A DNA stretch of 64,000 bases from an uncultured SAR116 cluster alpha proteobacterium (GTDB lineage Bacteria > Pseudomonadota > Alphaproteobacteria > Puniceispirillales > Marisalimonadaceae), in assembly GCA_902539895.1 (NCBI GenBank), contig CACBMD010000001.1, forward strand, positions 1-64,000, written 5' to 3'. Shown here piece after piece: positions 1 through 8,785 of the stretch. The notes beneath the pieces were generated by a model that was given only the letters and a program-made list of their open reading frames with translations, was not told the origin of the DNA and made no database searches. Numbering within the stretch: the first letter of the stretch is position 1; each line of letters begins with the position of its first letter. The translations under genes and the position numbers were made by a program.

Positions 1-862
1 TGTTCAAGGTGAAAATCCTGCTATGTCAGATCCAGATTTAATACATACTAGAAAAAGTTTAGCAAAGTTAGATCATTTAGTTGTTCAAGATATCTTTATG
101 ACTGAAACAGCTTGGTTCGCAGATGTTGTTTTACCAGCATCTGCTCATGCTGAAAAACTAGGTACTTACACTAATACAAATAGACAAGTACAAATAGGAC
201 GGAATGTGGTGGATCCTCCAAAAGGTGTTAAACAAGATTGGTGGATCATTCAAGAAATTGCAAAAAGAATTGGATTAGATTGGAATTATACTTCACCAAA
301 AGAAATTTTCAATGAAATGAAATTGATAATGCCTTCATTAAATAATATTTCATGGGAAAGATTAGAAAAAGAAAATTATGTGACTTACCCTGTTAGAAGT
401 AAAAATATTTCAGGTGAAGATATTATATTTTATGATGGTTTTCCCACATCAAACAATTTAGCTAAAATTATACCCGTTGATTTGATTAATCCAAATGATG
501 AATTAAATAGTGATTTCCCATTGATACTATCCACGGGTAGATTATTAGAACATTGGCATACTGGCACTATGACAAGAAAAGCTATAATTTTGAATGATCT
601 TGAGCCAGACCCAATAGTTTTTATAAATGAAATAGACAGCAAATTTTATAATATTGATATGACTAAAGAAGTTTCAATTGAAACAAGACGAGGAAAAATA
701 AAAATAAAAATTAGATATGATAACGACCTTCTTCCTGGAATGTTATTTTTACCTTTTTGTTTTAAGGAGGCTGCTGCCAATGTATTAACTAATTCAGAAC
801 TAGATCCAATTGGAAAAATTCCTGAGCTAAAATACAGTGCGGCTAGGATTTACCAAGTTTAA
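1..862 (+). CDS. Formate dehydrogenase-type molybdopterin oxidoreductase, C-terminal part (partial)
   Basis: This is the C-terminal portion of a molybdopterin-dependent oxidoreductase of the formate dehydrogenase alpha (FdhA/FdhF) type. The track starts it at an internal Met, but the frame is open to the window edge and reads VQGENPAM before SDPD, a stretch typical of these enzymes, so the true start lies upstream. Residues near ETAWFADVVLPAS and the later STGRLLEHWHTGTMT segment match the end of the Mo-cofactor region and the C-terminal molybdopterin-dinucleotide-binding domain. In the family it oxidises formate to CO2 with partner diaphorase/FeS subunits, which would lie outside the window. 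A related molybdoenzyme acting on another substrate cannot be excluded. Confidence 0.85.
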   Translation, partial: VQGENPAMSDPDLIHTRKSLAKLDHLVVQDIFMTETAWFADVVLPASAHAEKLGTYTNTNRQVQIGRNVVDPPKGVKQDWWIIQEIAKRIGLDWNYTSPKEIFNEMKLIMPSLNNISWERLEKENYVTYPVRSKNISGEDIIFYDGFPTSNNLAKIIPVDLINPNDELNSDFPLILSTGRLLEHWHTGTMTRKAIILNDLEPDPIVFINEIDSKFYNIDMTKEVSIETRRGKIKIKIRYDNDLLPGMLFLPFCFKEAAANVLTNSELDPIGKIPELKYSAARIYQV

Positions 863-902
863 ATTAATATACTTATTCTATGATATAATATTAAATAATA
901 AA

Positions 903-1406
903 ATGAGCTGGCAAGATAGAATTTATAATATATTAAAAAATGACGGAGTTAAATTATTTAGCTATGTTCCTGATGCTGGACATAGGATACTAATAGAAAA
1001 TGCAACAAAAGATAATTCAGTCATTGCAATTCCTCTAACATCAGAAGAAGAGGGCGTAGGCATCGCTGCTGGTTCATATCTTGGAGGAACTAAAGCTGTA
1101 TTGTTAATGCAAAGTAGTGGTGTTGGAAATTGTATTAATCAATTATCATTAATTAAACATGGTCAATTTCCTTTTTTTACTATTATAACAATGAGAGGTG
1201 AGTTTGGTGAAGGAAATCCTTGGCAATTTGCAATGGGTGAAGCAGTAATACCAACATTAAATTCAATGGGAGTAAATTGTATTAAAATTGAAAAAGAAGA
1301 AGATGTCGAAAGTACAATAAAAGCTGCTTTGACAATGGTATTTAAGTCAGAGAGATCTGTTGCTGTTTTACTTTCACAGAAATTAATCGGGGCTAAGATA
1401 TTTTAG
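903..1406 (+). CDS. Sulfopyruvate/phosphonopyruvate decarboxylase-type TPP enzyme, alpha subunit
   Basis: This 167-residue protein matches the N-terminal (PYR-type) half of TPP-dependent decarboxylases of the ComD / phosphonopyruvate decarboxylase family. TSEEEGVGIAAG carries the conserved Glu that activates TPP, and LMQSSGVGNCIN and MRGEFGEGNPWQ are family signatures. The track begins at 837 inside the previous gene; I prefer ATG 903, where the family-like MSWQDRIY sequence begins. The C-terminal half is a separate gene 15 bp downstream, as in two-subunit sulfopyruvate decarboxylases. Expected products are sulfoacetaldehyde or phosphonoacetaldehyde, but the sequence alone does not choose the substrate. 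Confidence 0.8.
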   Translation: MSWQDRIYNILKNDGVKLFSYVPDAGHRILIENATKDNSVIAIPLTSEEEGVGIAAGSYLGGTKAVLLMQSSGVGNCINQLSLIKHGQFPFFTIITMRGEFGEGNPWQFAMGEAVIPTLNSMGVNCIKIEKEEDVESTIKAALTMVFKSERSVAVLLSQKLIGAKIF

Positions 1407-1421
1407 TAAAAATTATAAAAA

Positions 1422-1994
1422 ATGAATTTATTAGACAGAAAAAAAGCAATTCCTATTTTGATTGGTGATCATAAGAGATTTCTTATTATTTCAGGTTTGG
1501 CAGGGTCAGCAAAGGATATTGGTTTTTTGACTAAAGAAAGTCCAAATACATTTTTGTTTGGGGGTGCCATGGGAGGTGCGTTGCCAACTTCTCTTGGTCT
1601 TGCTCTATCAAGACCCAATGATAGAGTTCTTTGTGTTTCTGGTGATGGTGATATTTTAATGTCTATGGGTTGTCTGGCGACAACAGTAACTATTAAACCT
1701 AAGAATCTTATTATTATTTGTGTTGACAATGCGTTATATTTGGAAACAGGTGGGCAAACATCTCATACAGGTTTAGGCGTAAATTTAGAAATGATTGCAA
1801 AGGGGTGTGGCTTTTCTATTACCAAAACTATAATAACAGAGCAGGAATTATTAGAAGGAAAAAAAATTCTTGATAATTTTAGCGGACCAGCTTTCATACT
1901 ATTAAAGGTTAGTGAATCAAGTCCTCCTAAATATTCTAGAAATTGGAATGCTTCTGAAGAAAAATTTAAATTCAGAAAAAATTTAATAAACTAA
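1422..1994 (+). CDS. Sulfopyruvate/phosphonopyruvate decarboxylase-type TPP enzyme, beta subunit
   Basis: This 190-residue protein matches the C-terminal TPP-binding half of the same enzyme class (ComE-like). It has the metal/TPP motif GDGDILMSMG followed about 25 residues later by CVDN, and the family segments GGAMGGALPTSLGLAL and ETGGQTSHT. It lies 15 bp after the alpha subunit and is presumably co-transcribed and assembled with it. With a formate-dehydrogenase-like gene just upstream, the pair may serve C3 sulfonate or phosphonate breakdown, which is an inference from context. Confidence 0.8.
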   Translation: MNLLDRKKAIPILIGDHKRFLIISGLAGSAKDIGFLTKESPNTFLFGGAMGGALPTSLGLALSRPNDRVLCVSGDGDILMSMGCLATTVTIKPKNLIIICVDNALYLETGGQTSHTGLGVNLEMIAKGCGFSITKTIITEQELLEGKKILDNFSGPAFILLKVSESSPPKYSRNWNASEEKFKFRKNLIN

Positions 1995-2031
1995 ATATTT
2001 ATCTTTGATTAAATTAGTAAATATGTTAACT

Positions 2032-2055
2032 AAATAGTTTCCTAGTAAACTATTT
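2032..2055. promoter_or_regulatory. Palindromic operator upstream of marR-emrAB
   Basis: A perfect 9-bp inverted repeat, AAATAGTTT and AAACTATTT, is separated by a 6-bp spacer (CCTAGT) whose central CTAG is also self-complementary. It ends 12 bp before the TTG start of the MarR-type gene. The size, symmetry and position are those expected of a MarR dimer operator, so autoregulation of the efflux operon is likely. Binding is inferred. Confidence 0.7.
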
Positions 2056-2067
2056 TGTAGGTATTGT

Positions 2068-2502
2068 TTGAAAGAATCATTTGAAGATAATATAGGTTTG
2101 TTAATTCATGATGTAGCTCGATTACTTCGTGTTTTATATGATCGTCAAATGGCTTCTATAGGTCTAACTAGATCTCAATGGTGGCTCTTAACTTATTTAT
2201 ATTTTAAAGATGGCATAAAACAATCCGAACTTGCAATACTTATGGATATGGAAAAAGCACCATTAAGTAGACTTATAGACCGCATGGAATTAAAGGGATG
2301 GGTTGAAAGAAAAAGTGGAAGTAAAGATCGAAGAATAAAAAATATTTATTTATCTGAAAAAATTAAACCTCTTATTAATTCCATGAGGGACAAAGCGGCA
2401 ACTTATAGAAAAGATTCTTTATCAATATTAAATAATCAAGATCTCAACAAGTTAAGGGATTTACTACAGATTTTAAAAAAAGATTTATCTTCAAAAGTAT
2501 AA
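2068..2502 (+). CDS. MarR-family transcriptional regulator
   Basis: This 144-residue winged-helix repressor of the MarR/SlyA type has the expected family length. The helix-turn-helix and wing region is visible in LTRSQWWLLTYLY, GIKQSELAILMDMEKAPLSRLIDRME and GWVERKSGSKDRRIKNIYL, with the characteristic D-x-R-x-K wing. It starts at a TTG. A palindrome lies immediately upstream and an EmrAB-type efflux pair follows 18 bp downstream, which is the classical arrangement of a repressor released by pump substrates. The ligand is unknown. Confidence 0.9.
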   Translation: MKESFEDNIGLLIHDVARLLRVLYDRQMASIGLTRSQWWLLTYLYFKDGIKQSELAILMDMEKAPLSRLIDRMELKGWVERKSGSKDRRIKNIYLSEKIKPLINSMRDKAATYRKDSLSILNNQDLNKLRDLLQILKKDLSSKV

Positions 2503-2520
2503 TTTAAAGGAAAAGAGTTA

Positions 2521-3780
2521 ATGTCAAATAAAGTTGATAAAGAATTAAATCCTAGCAATAGAGTAGTTAGATTTTTATTATTAATTCTACTTCCCATTTT
2601 AGTTGTGCTCACCACTGTGGGTTATTTTTATTCTTTAGGTAGGTTTATATCAACTGAAAATGCATACATAAAAGCTCCTATTATTTCTGTTCAATCTGAG
2701 GTTTCTGGAAGAGTAGAAATGGTATTTATTAAAGATAATCAAAGGGTAAATAAGGGAGATAAACTTTTTAAAATTGATACCGAAAAACTTGAATTGGATT
2801 TAAGTGAACAAAAACAGAATCTTATAAATATAATTAAAGAAATTGAGAATAGAAAATCAAAATATAACGAGGCGAAAGAAGAAGTAAAATTAGCAAAAGA
2901 AGAAATTAAATTTTATTCTTCTGAAATTAAGAGAGTGAACTCTTTAGTGAGTGTTGAGATTAAGTTAGCGAAGGAAAAAGTTGAATATCAAAAATTAGAG
3001 CTTAATAGAATTAAAAATTTGGTTAAAAAAGGAGTTGGTCTTCAAAGTAAACTTGATGAAGCAAAATTTCTTTATAATTCTGCCATAGCTAATTTAAAAT
3101 ATGTAAATCTAAATAATGATTTAGAAAAAATTAAATATTCGTATTTGTCTTCAAAACAAAAACTAAAAATAAATCAAGATAAACTCAAAACAATACTGAC
3201 CACTTTAAATGGTAATGAAAAAATTTTGCCAAAAAAACATCCATTATACTTAAAACATAAAAGTAAATTAAATAAAATAAACTTTGATATTAAGCAGTCT
3301 ATTATATTTGCTAAACAAGATGGGATTGTTGCTAAATTGAATCTAGAAAAAGGAGAGTATATAGATGTTGGAAAAATTCTATTTGCAATAGTTGATGAAA
3401 AAAATTCTTGGTTAGAAGCTAATTTAAAAGAAACTGACTTAACCAATATAAAAGTTGGTCAATCAGCATATTTTATTCCTGATGCATATCCTGATACAAA
3501 ATGGAAAGCCCAAGTGCAAAGTATAAGTCCTGCCACAGGTGCTGAATTTTCAATTTTACCACCACAAAACTCTTCTGGTAATTGGGTGAAAGTTGTTCAA
3601 AGAATACCTGTAAGAATTTCAATTGGTGATCCGATTAATAAAAATAAAGATAATTTAAATGCTGATAAACAGCTTAGGGTAGGTATGTCTGTGTCGGTTA
3701 CGATAGACACTAAGTATGAGAGTGAAATTCCAATAATAATCCGACCTTTTGCTTTTATATTTAAATTACTAAGAGATTAA
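2521..3780 (+). CDS. EmrA/HlyD-family membrane fusion protein
   Basis: This periplasmic adaptor subunit of a drug efflux system is 419 residues long. It has one N-terminal membrane segment (about 20-45), a first half of the lipoyl/barrel-sandwich domain (SVQSEVSGRVEMVFIKDNQRVNKGD), a long Lys/Glu-rich alpha-helical hairpin (about 95-250), the second half (AKQDGIVAKLNLEKGEYIDVG) and a beta-barrel domain. The ATG has a good ribosome site (AAAGGAAAAG). The stop is one base before the start of the MFS pump gene. It should connect the inner-membrane pump to an outer-membrane channel that is not in this window. Confidence 0.9.
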   Translation: MSNKVDKELNPSNRVVRFLLLILLPILVVLTTVGYFYSLGRFISTENAYIKAPIISVQSEVSGRVEMVFIKDNQRVNKGDKLFKIDTEKLELDLSEQKQNLINIIKEIENRKSKYNEAKEEVKLAKEEIKFYSSEIKRVNSLVSVEIKLAKEKVEYQKLELNRIKNLVKKGVGLQSKLDEAKFLYNSAIANLKYVNLNNDLEKIKYSYLSSKQKLKINQDKLKTILTTLNGNEKILPKKHPLYLKHKSKLNKINFDIKQSIIFAKQDGIVAKLNLEKGEYIDVGKILFAIVDEKNSWLEANLKETDLTNIKVGQSAYFIPDAYPDTKWKAQVQSISPATGAEFSILPPQNSSGNWVKVVQRIPVRISIGDPINKNKDNLNADKQLRVGMSVSVTIDTKYESEIPIIIRPFAFIFKLLRD

Positions 3781-3781
3781 G

Positions 3782-5284
3782 TTGTCACCTCTAATATCTG
3801 AAACTAATACTTCTTTTAAATGGTTTATTTTAGCTACAGCAACATTTGTAACTATGCTTTATGCGATGAATGTAACAATAGCTTCAATTGCATTATCAGA
3901 CATGAGAGGAGCTATGGGAGCAACACAAGACCAGATTTCTTGGGTTGTAACTGGAAATATAGTTGCAACAGCAATCTTTACTCCTTTTGCTGGCTGGTTA
4001 TCTTCGAGAATACAAATTAGAACAATCCTTTTTTTTAGCGTAATAGGTTTTATAATTTCTTCCATTTTTTGTGGAATGTCAGATTCTTTAGAAGAAATTG
4101 TTATTGCAAGGGTAGCACAAGGCATTTTTGGAGCACCACTTCCGCCACTTTCACAAACGCTTGTTTTAGCAGTATTTCCAAAAAGACAAATTTCTGTGGC
4201 TATGGCGGTTTGGGGAATGGGTACAATTCTGGGTCCTGTGATTGCACCAACAATTGGAGGATATCTTGGTGAATTACTAAATTGGAGATGGATTTTTTAC
4301 ACCTTAGTACCATTTGGTTTTTGTGCTTTATTAGCTGTAATTGCCACAGTTCCAAAAAGACCAGTTGAAGGTGGAATGCATTTAGACTGGGTCGGTTTTT
4401 TAGCTCTTGCATGTAGTGTTGCTGCATTACAAATAATGTTCGATAGAGGAGAAAGAAATAGTTGGTTTGATAGCACAGAGACTATTACTGAGTGTGGAAT
4501 AGCTATTATTGGCTTTTATATCTTTATTACTCACAGCCTTACAACAAAAAAGCCTTTTATAAATTTAAGTATTTTTAAAGACAGAAATTACGCTGTAGGT
4601 CTTATTCTAATATTCTTCTTTGGCATGTTAAATTTTGTTCCAATGGTAATCTTTCCACCTCTACTACAAGAATTGAGAGGGTATCCTCAATCTATAATTG
4701 GATTAATATTAGGAATGAGGGGAATAGGAACGTTTGTTGGTTTTGCCATAATAGCTTTTACAAGCAGGATTGACCCAAGAATAATTATTTTTTTTGGCTT
4801 TGGGATACAAGCTATCTCAGGTCTTTACATGTCAACCTTCGATATAAATATGACCTTTTCTCATATAGCCTGGGCCAGCTTAGTTCAGGGTTTAGGTGTT
4901 GGTTTGACTTGGCCTCCAGTGAGTGTTATTTGCTTTGCAACCTTGTCAAATAAATTTCACGGAGAAGCCACAGCTATGTTTCATCTAATTAGAAATATTG
5001 GATCAAGTTTTTTTATTTCAGTAAGTGTTGCAGTTGTTCTTCATATGGGTCAAATTAACTATGAAGAAATTGGTTCTACAGTATCCTTATGGAACCAAGG
5101 GATTAACTTTTCAGGTGTCATTAATTCATTAGATGATTTGAATGTTACAAAGTTAACAAATGAATTAAATAGACAAAGTCTTATGGTTGGGTATATAGAT
5201 GCATTTAAATTATACTCATGGGTAGGTTTTTTATCTATACCATTAATTTTTTTAATAAAAATAAAAAAGACTCAAAATAATTAA
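3782..5284 (+). CDS. EmrB-like MFS multidrug transporter (DHA2 family, 14 TMS)
   Basis: This 500-residue major facilitator protein is hydrophobic throughout and has the size of 14-helix DHA2 drug/proton antiporters. Family-like segments include the opening helix with MNVTIASIALSDMRG, the motif-C-like WGMGTILGPVIAPTIGGYLGE and WRWIFYTLVPFG. It starts at TTG one base after the emrA-like stop, implying translational coupling. With the adaptor and the MarR repressor it forms an EmrAB-type export operon. The exported compound cannot be read from sequence. Confidence 0.9.
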   Translation: MSPLISETNTSFKWFILATATFVTMLYAMNVTIASIALSDMRGAMGATQDQISWVVTGNIVATAIFTPFAGWLSSRIQIRTILFFSVIGFIISSIFCGMSDSLEEIVIARVAQGIFGAPLPPLSQTLVLAVFPKRQISVAMAVWGMGTILGPVIAPTIGGYLGELLNWRWIFYTLVPFGFCALLAVIATVPKRPVEGGMHLDWVGFLALACSVAALQIMFDRGERNSWFDSTETITECGIAIIGFYIFITHSLTTKKPFINLSIFKDRNYAVGLILIFFFGMLNFVPMVIFPPLLQELRGYPQSIIGLILGMRGIGTFVGFAIIAFTSRIDPRIIIFFGFGIQAISGLYMSTFDINMTFSHIAWASLVQGLGVGLTWPPVSVICFATLSNKFHGEATAMFHLIRNIGSSFFISVSVAVVLHMGQINYEEIGSTVSLWNQGINFSGVINSLDDLNVTKLTNELNRQSLMVGYIDAFKLYSWVGFLSIPLIFLIKIKKTQNN

Positions 5285-5305
5285 TTCTGATTTATAGGGA
5301 AATAC

Positions 5306-6193
5306 ATGGTTAATAATATAATTCTTGTTGATGGTGGTATGGGCCAAGAATTAATACATAGATCAAAAGTTAAACCAGATGGTCTCTGGTCAGCAAGAGT
5401 GATGCTTGATAACTATGATTTAGTTGTGGATTTGCACAGAGATTTTATAAAAGCTGGTGCAGAGGCAATAACATTAAATTCTTATAGTGTCACACCACAA
5501 AAGTTAAAAAGACATAATTTGGAAGAATTATTCATACCTCTTCAAAAAAGTGCAATTAAAGCGGCCATTGAGGCCAAAAAGTCATCGTCAGTTGAAACTG
5601 ATATAAAAATTATTGGCTGTTTGCCTCCACTAGTTATGAGTTATAAGACAAATATAGGCATGGATAAAAATGAAGCAAAAGATACGTATAAGAAAATAAT
5701 AGAAATTCAAGAACCACATGTAGAAATACTTTGTTGTGAGACAGTTTGTTCAATTGAAGAAGCTCATATAGCAACTGAAACTGCTTTAACTACTGATAAA
5801 AAAGTTTGGTTAAGTTTCTGTGTCAAGGAAGAAGACGGAACCTTATTACGATCTGGAGAGAGTTTAGAAGATGCTTTAAGAGAATTTAATAATTCAAAAA
5901 TTGATTCCTTTTTAATAAATTGTGCTCCACCTGAAGCTATTCATTCTTCAATTAATGTTATGAAAAATTTTTCCAAGCCATATGGTGCTTTACCTAATGC
6001 TTTTGTAACAGTAAATGACCTAGACATTCACAATGATGTATCAATTCTTAAAAAAAGATCTGATTTAAACATTAATAAATTTACAGGTGAAATATTGAGT
6101 TACATTAAAAATAATGCTTCTATAATTGGAGGATGTTGTGAGGTAGGTCCAAAATATATAGAAGCACTAAAAAACGAAATTTTTAATAAATAG
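5306..6193 (+). CDS. Homocysteine S-methyltransferase family protein
   Basis: This 295-residue TIM-barrel enzyme belongs to the zinc-dependent homocysteine methyltransferase family (MmuM/BHMT-like). Conserved elements are DGGMGQEL at the start, ETVCSIEEA in the middle, NCAPPEAI with the first zinc Cys, and GGCCEVGPKYI near the end with the Cys pair. Family members move a methyl group from S-methylmethionine, betaine or a similar donor to homocysteine. It sits 21 bp after the efflux gene on the same strand and may be read through from that operon. The donor is not determined. Confidence 0.85.
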   Translation: MVNNIILVDGGMGQELIHRSKVKPDGLWSARVMLDNYDLVVDLHRDFIKAGAEAITLNSYSVTPQKLKRHNLEELFIPLQKSAIKAAIEAKKSSSVETDIKIIGCLPPLVMSYKTNIGMDKNEAKDTYKKIIEIQEPHVEILCCETVCSIEEAHIATETALTTDKKVWLSFCVKEEDGTLLRSGESLEDALREFNNSKIDSFLINCAPPEAIHSSINVMKNFSKPYGALPNAFVTVNDLDIHNDVSILKKRSDLNINKFTGEILSYIKNNASIIGGCCEVGPKYIEALKNEIFNK

Positions 6194-6218
6194 ATCAAGT
6201 TTTTGGAGTTAATAAAGA

Positions 6219-7058
6219 ATGAAATTTAATGGAACTCAGAATTATATTTCAACTGAAGATTTGAACGTTGCAGTAAATGCAGCAATTTCACTTGAAAAAC
6301 CATTGTTAATTAAAGGTGAGCCGGGAACTGGAAAAACAGAATTGGCTAGACAAGTATCGGACAGCCTAGGATTAGGTATTATTGAATGGAATATAAAATC
6401 CACAACAAAAGCTCAGCAAGGATTATATGAATATGATGCTGTTAGTCGTCTCAGAGATAGCCAACTAGGCGATAAAAAGATAGAAAATATTGGAAATTAC
6501 ATAAAGAAAGGAAAGATTTGGAATGCTTTTGAATCTAAAGAAAGATCAGTACTATTAATTGATGAGATTGATAAAGCAGACATAGAATTTCCAAATGACC
6601 TACTTCAAGAGTTAGATAAAATGGAATTTTTTGTTTATGAAACTAGTGAAATTGTAAAAGCCAAAAAAAGACCCATAGTCATAATAACATCTAATAATGA
6701 AAAAGAACTTCCTGAGGCATTTTTAAGAAGATGTTTTTTTCACTACATTCAATTTCCTGAAATTGACACTTTAAAAAAGATTGTTCAAGTACACTTTCCT
6801 GAAATTAAAAAATCATTACTAGAAGCAGCACTAAATAGATTTTTTGAAGTTAGAGAAATTCCTGGATTAAAGAAAAAACCATCAACTTCAGAGGCCTTAG
6901 ATTGGATTAAACTTTTATTACTTGAAGATATTAATCCAATAGATTTAAAAAGTGATGGAAAGGATTTGTTACCTAAGTTACATGGCGCTCTAATTAAAAA
7001 TGAACAAGATATTCATTTGTTTGAGAGGTTAGCTTTTATGGCAAGAGGAAATAGATAA
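6219..7058 (+). CDS. MoxR-type AAA ATPase
   Basis: This 279-residue AAA+ ATPase of the MoxR/CoxD class has Walker A GEPGTGKT at about 33-40 and Walker B VLLIDEID at about 111-118. Sensor 1 is in IVIITSNNEKELPEAFLRRC, which also carries the arginine finger. Such ATPases act as chaperones with VWA-domain partners in maturing metalloenzymes or complexes. The VWA partner follows 4 bp downstream, although it carries frameshifts in this sequence. The client enzyme is unknown. Confidence 0.9.
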   Translation: MKFNGTQNYISTEDLNVAVNAAISLEKPLLIKGEPGTGKTELARQVSDSLGLGIIEWNIKSTTKAQQGLYEYDAVSRLRDSQLGDKKIENIGNYIKKGKIWNAFESKERSVLLIDEIDKADIEFPNDLLQELDKMEFFVYETSEIVKAKKRPIVIITSNNEKELPEAFLRRCFFHYIQFPEIDTLKKIVQVHFPEIKKSLLEAALNRFFEVREIPGLKKKPSTSEALDWIKLLLLEDINPIDLKSDGKDLLPKLHGALIKNEQDIHLFERLAFMARGNR

Positions 7059-7062
7059 GAGA

Positions 7063-8255
7063 ATGTTTCTAAATTTCTTTTTCAAATTAAAAGATGCCAG
7101 AATTCCAGTTACATTAAATGAATTTTTTACATTTTTACAATCAATTAAATTAGACTTCATTCAATTTAACACTGAAAATTTTTATTACATGGCTAGAGCA
7201 AGTCTAGTCAAAGATGAAAGATTAATCGATCGATTTGATGTTGTATTTGCTGAATATTTTAAGGGTATTGAAACCTTAAAATTAGAAGATGTACTTGAAC
7301 ATTTAAAAGTCCCAAAAGAATGGCTTCAAAAAATGTTGGATAAGCATTTTACTAAAGAAGAAATTGAGGAAATAAAATCTTTGGGTGGTTTTGATGAACT
7401 AATGAAAACACTTGAACAAAGACTAAAAGAACAAAAAAAAACGTCATCAAGGTGGTAATAAATGGATAGGTACAGCAGGCAAATCACCCTTTGGAGCTTA
7501 TGGATACAATCCAGAAGGAATTAGAATTGGACAACATGCAAGAGGGCAGGGAAAGGCTGTTAAAGTATGGGACAAAAGGGTATTTCGAGATTTTGATGAT
7601 ACAAGAGAATTAGATACACGAGGAATGCAAGTTGCATTAAAAAGATTAAGGCAATGGGCGAGAACTGGTATTGATGAAGAGTTAGATATAGATAATACAA
7701 TATCATATACTGCAAAAAAATGGTTATTTAGACATAAAAACTAGAAAAGAAAGAGAAAATGCAATTAAAATATTACTTTTTCTTGATGTAGGTGGTTCTA
7801 TGGATGACTATATCAAACAAGTAGAAAATTTATTTTCGGCTGCAAAAAATGTTTTCAAAAACCTTAACTTTTTTTACTTTCATAACTGTCTATATGAAGG
7901 TGTTTGGAAAAGTAACGTAAGACGATGGAAAGAACAATTTTCTACAACAGAAATTTTTAGGACATATGGAAAAGAATACAAATGTATCTTTGTTGGTGAT
8001 GCTTCAATGAGTCCATATGAAATTTTAGTAGAGGGTGGTGGTAATGAACATTTTAATCAAGAAACAGGACAAGTTTGGTTAGAAAGAGCTATTACCCAGT
8101 GGCCGTCAAATGTCTGGATTAATCCAACAAAACAGGAGCATTGGAATTATTCTCAGTCTACACATATCATTAAAGAAATATTTTCAAATAGAATGGTACC
8201 CCTAAGCATAAAAGGAATAGAAGAAGCAACCAAAATTTTATCCAAAACTAATTAA
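7063..8255 (+). pseudogene. CoxE-like VWA-domain protein, interrupted by two +1 frameshifts
   Basis: This reading frame resembles the CoxE-like VWA proteins that pair with MoxR ATPases, about 395 residues if repaired. Frame 1 covers 7063 to about 7440. Frame 2 continues with HQGGNKWIGTAGKSPFGAYG and GMQVALKRLRQWARTG. Frame 3 continues from about 7721 through KILLFLDVGGSMDDYIKQ (the MIDAS-like DxGxSM motif) to the stop. Both shifts need removal of one A, from the A9 run at 7433-7441 and the A7 run at 7714-7720. All family segments are present in order, so loss must be recent, corrected during expression, or an assembly error. The track shows only the first and last pieces. Confidence 0.8.
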
Positions 8256-8276
8256 AATAAATAGGTCATTTAATAA

Positions 8277-8780
8277 ATGAAAGAAAACAAAATTGGCGAT
8301 CAGAATTCAACTCCAATTATTCTTCCTGAACAGAAAGTTTTAAAAGAATGGTTGGATTATAATGGCCATATGAATGTTGCATACTATACATTAGCATTTG
8401 ATAAATCCTTAGATATATTTTTAGAAGATTTACTTGGAATAGGAGAAACTCATGCTTATGAAAATTCCCAGGGTCCGTTTGTTGTTCAAGCTCATTATCA
8501 TTATTTAAATGAGATGAAATTAAATGAAAAATTTAACGTACGCTTATTTGTAGTTGATTGTGATAAAAAAAAGATGCACTTATGTTTAGAAATTTTTTCA
8601 CAGCTTCAAGAAAAAGTAATCGCAGTTGTTGAACAAGTTTTAATAAATGTAAACTTAAAACTACGTAAGTCTGAACAATATCCGTCATGGGCTTTTGAAA
8701 AACTTCTCAAATTAAAAAATGCTCATAAAAATGCCTCACTACCATCTGCTTTTGGAAAATCCATAGGATTAAAAAAGTAG
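8277..8780 (+). CDS. Thioesterase family protein (hotdog fold)
   Basis: This 167-residue 4HBT-type acyl-CoA thioesterase carries the signature EWLDYNGHMNVAYYTLAFDK with the active-site Asp. The YNGHMNVAYY wording resembles thioesterase domains found next to or fused with carnitine dehydrogenase (betainyl-CoA thioesterase-like), but no carnitine genes are nearby, so the substrate is open. It follows the CoxE-like gene by 21 bp. A polytopic membrane protein begins 5 bp downstream, suggesting one transcript. Confidence 0.8.
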   Translation: MKENKIGDQNSTPIILPEQKVLKEWLDYNGHMNVAYYTLAFDKSLDIFLEDLLGIGETHAYENSQGPFVVQAHYHYLNEMKLNEKFNVRLFVVDCDKKKMHLCLEIFSQLQEKVIAVVEQVLINVNLKLRKSEQYPSWAFEKLLKLKNAHKNASLPSAFGKSIGLKK

Positions 8781-8785
8781 AAAAA

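Noticed and set aside
837-902. Upstream extension of the decarboxylase alpha ORF
   Set aside because: The added 22 residues overlap the previous gene and show no family similarity; ATG 903 begins the conserved sequence.
1469-1729. Minus-strand ORF inside the decarboxylase beta gene
   Set aside because: It is a shadow of the TPP-binding subunit and has no ribosome site or recognisable domain.
3820-4427. Several plus and minus ORFs inside the EmrB-like gene
   Set aside because: All lie in other frames of a clearly coding membrane-protein gene and read as low-complexity shadow sequence.
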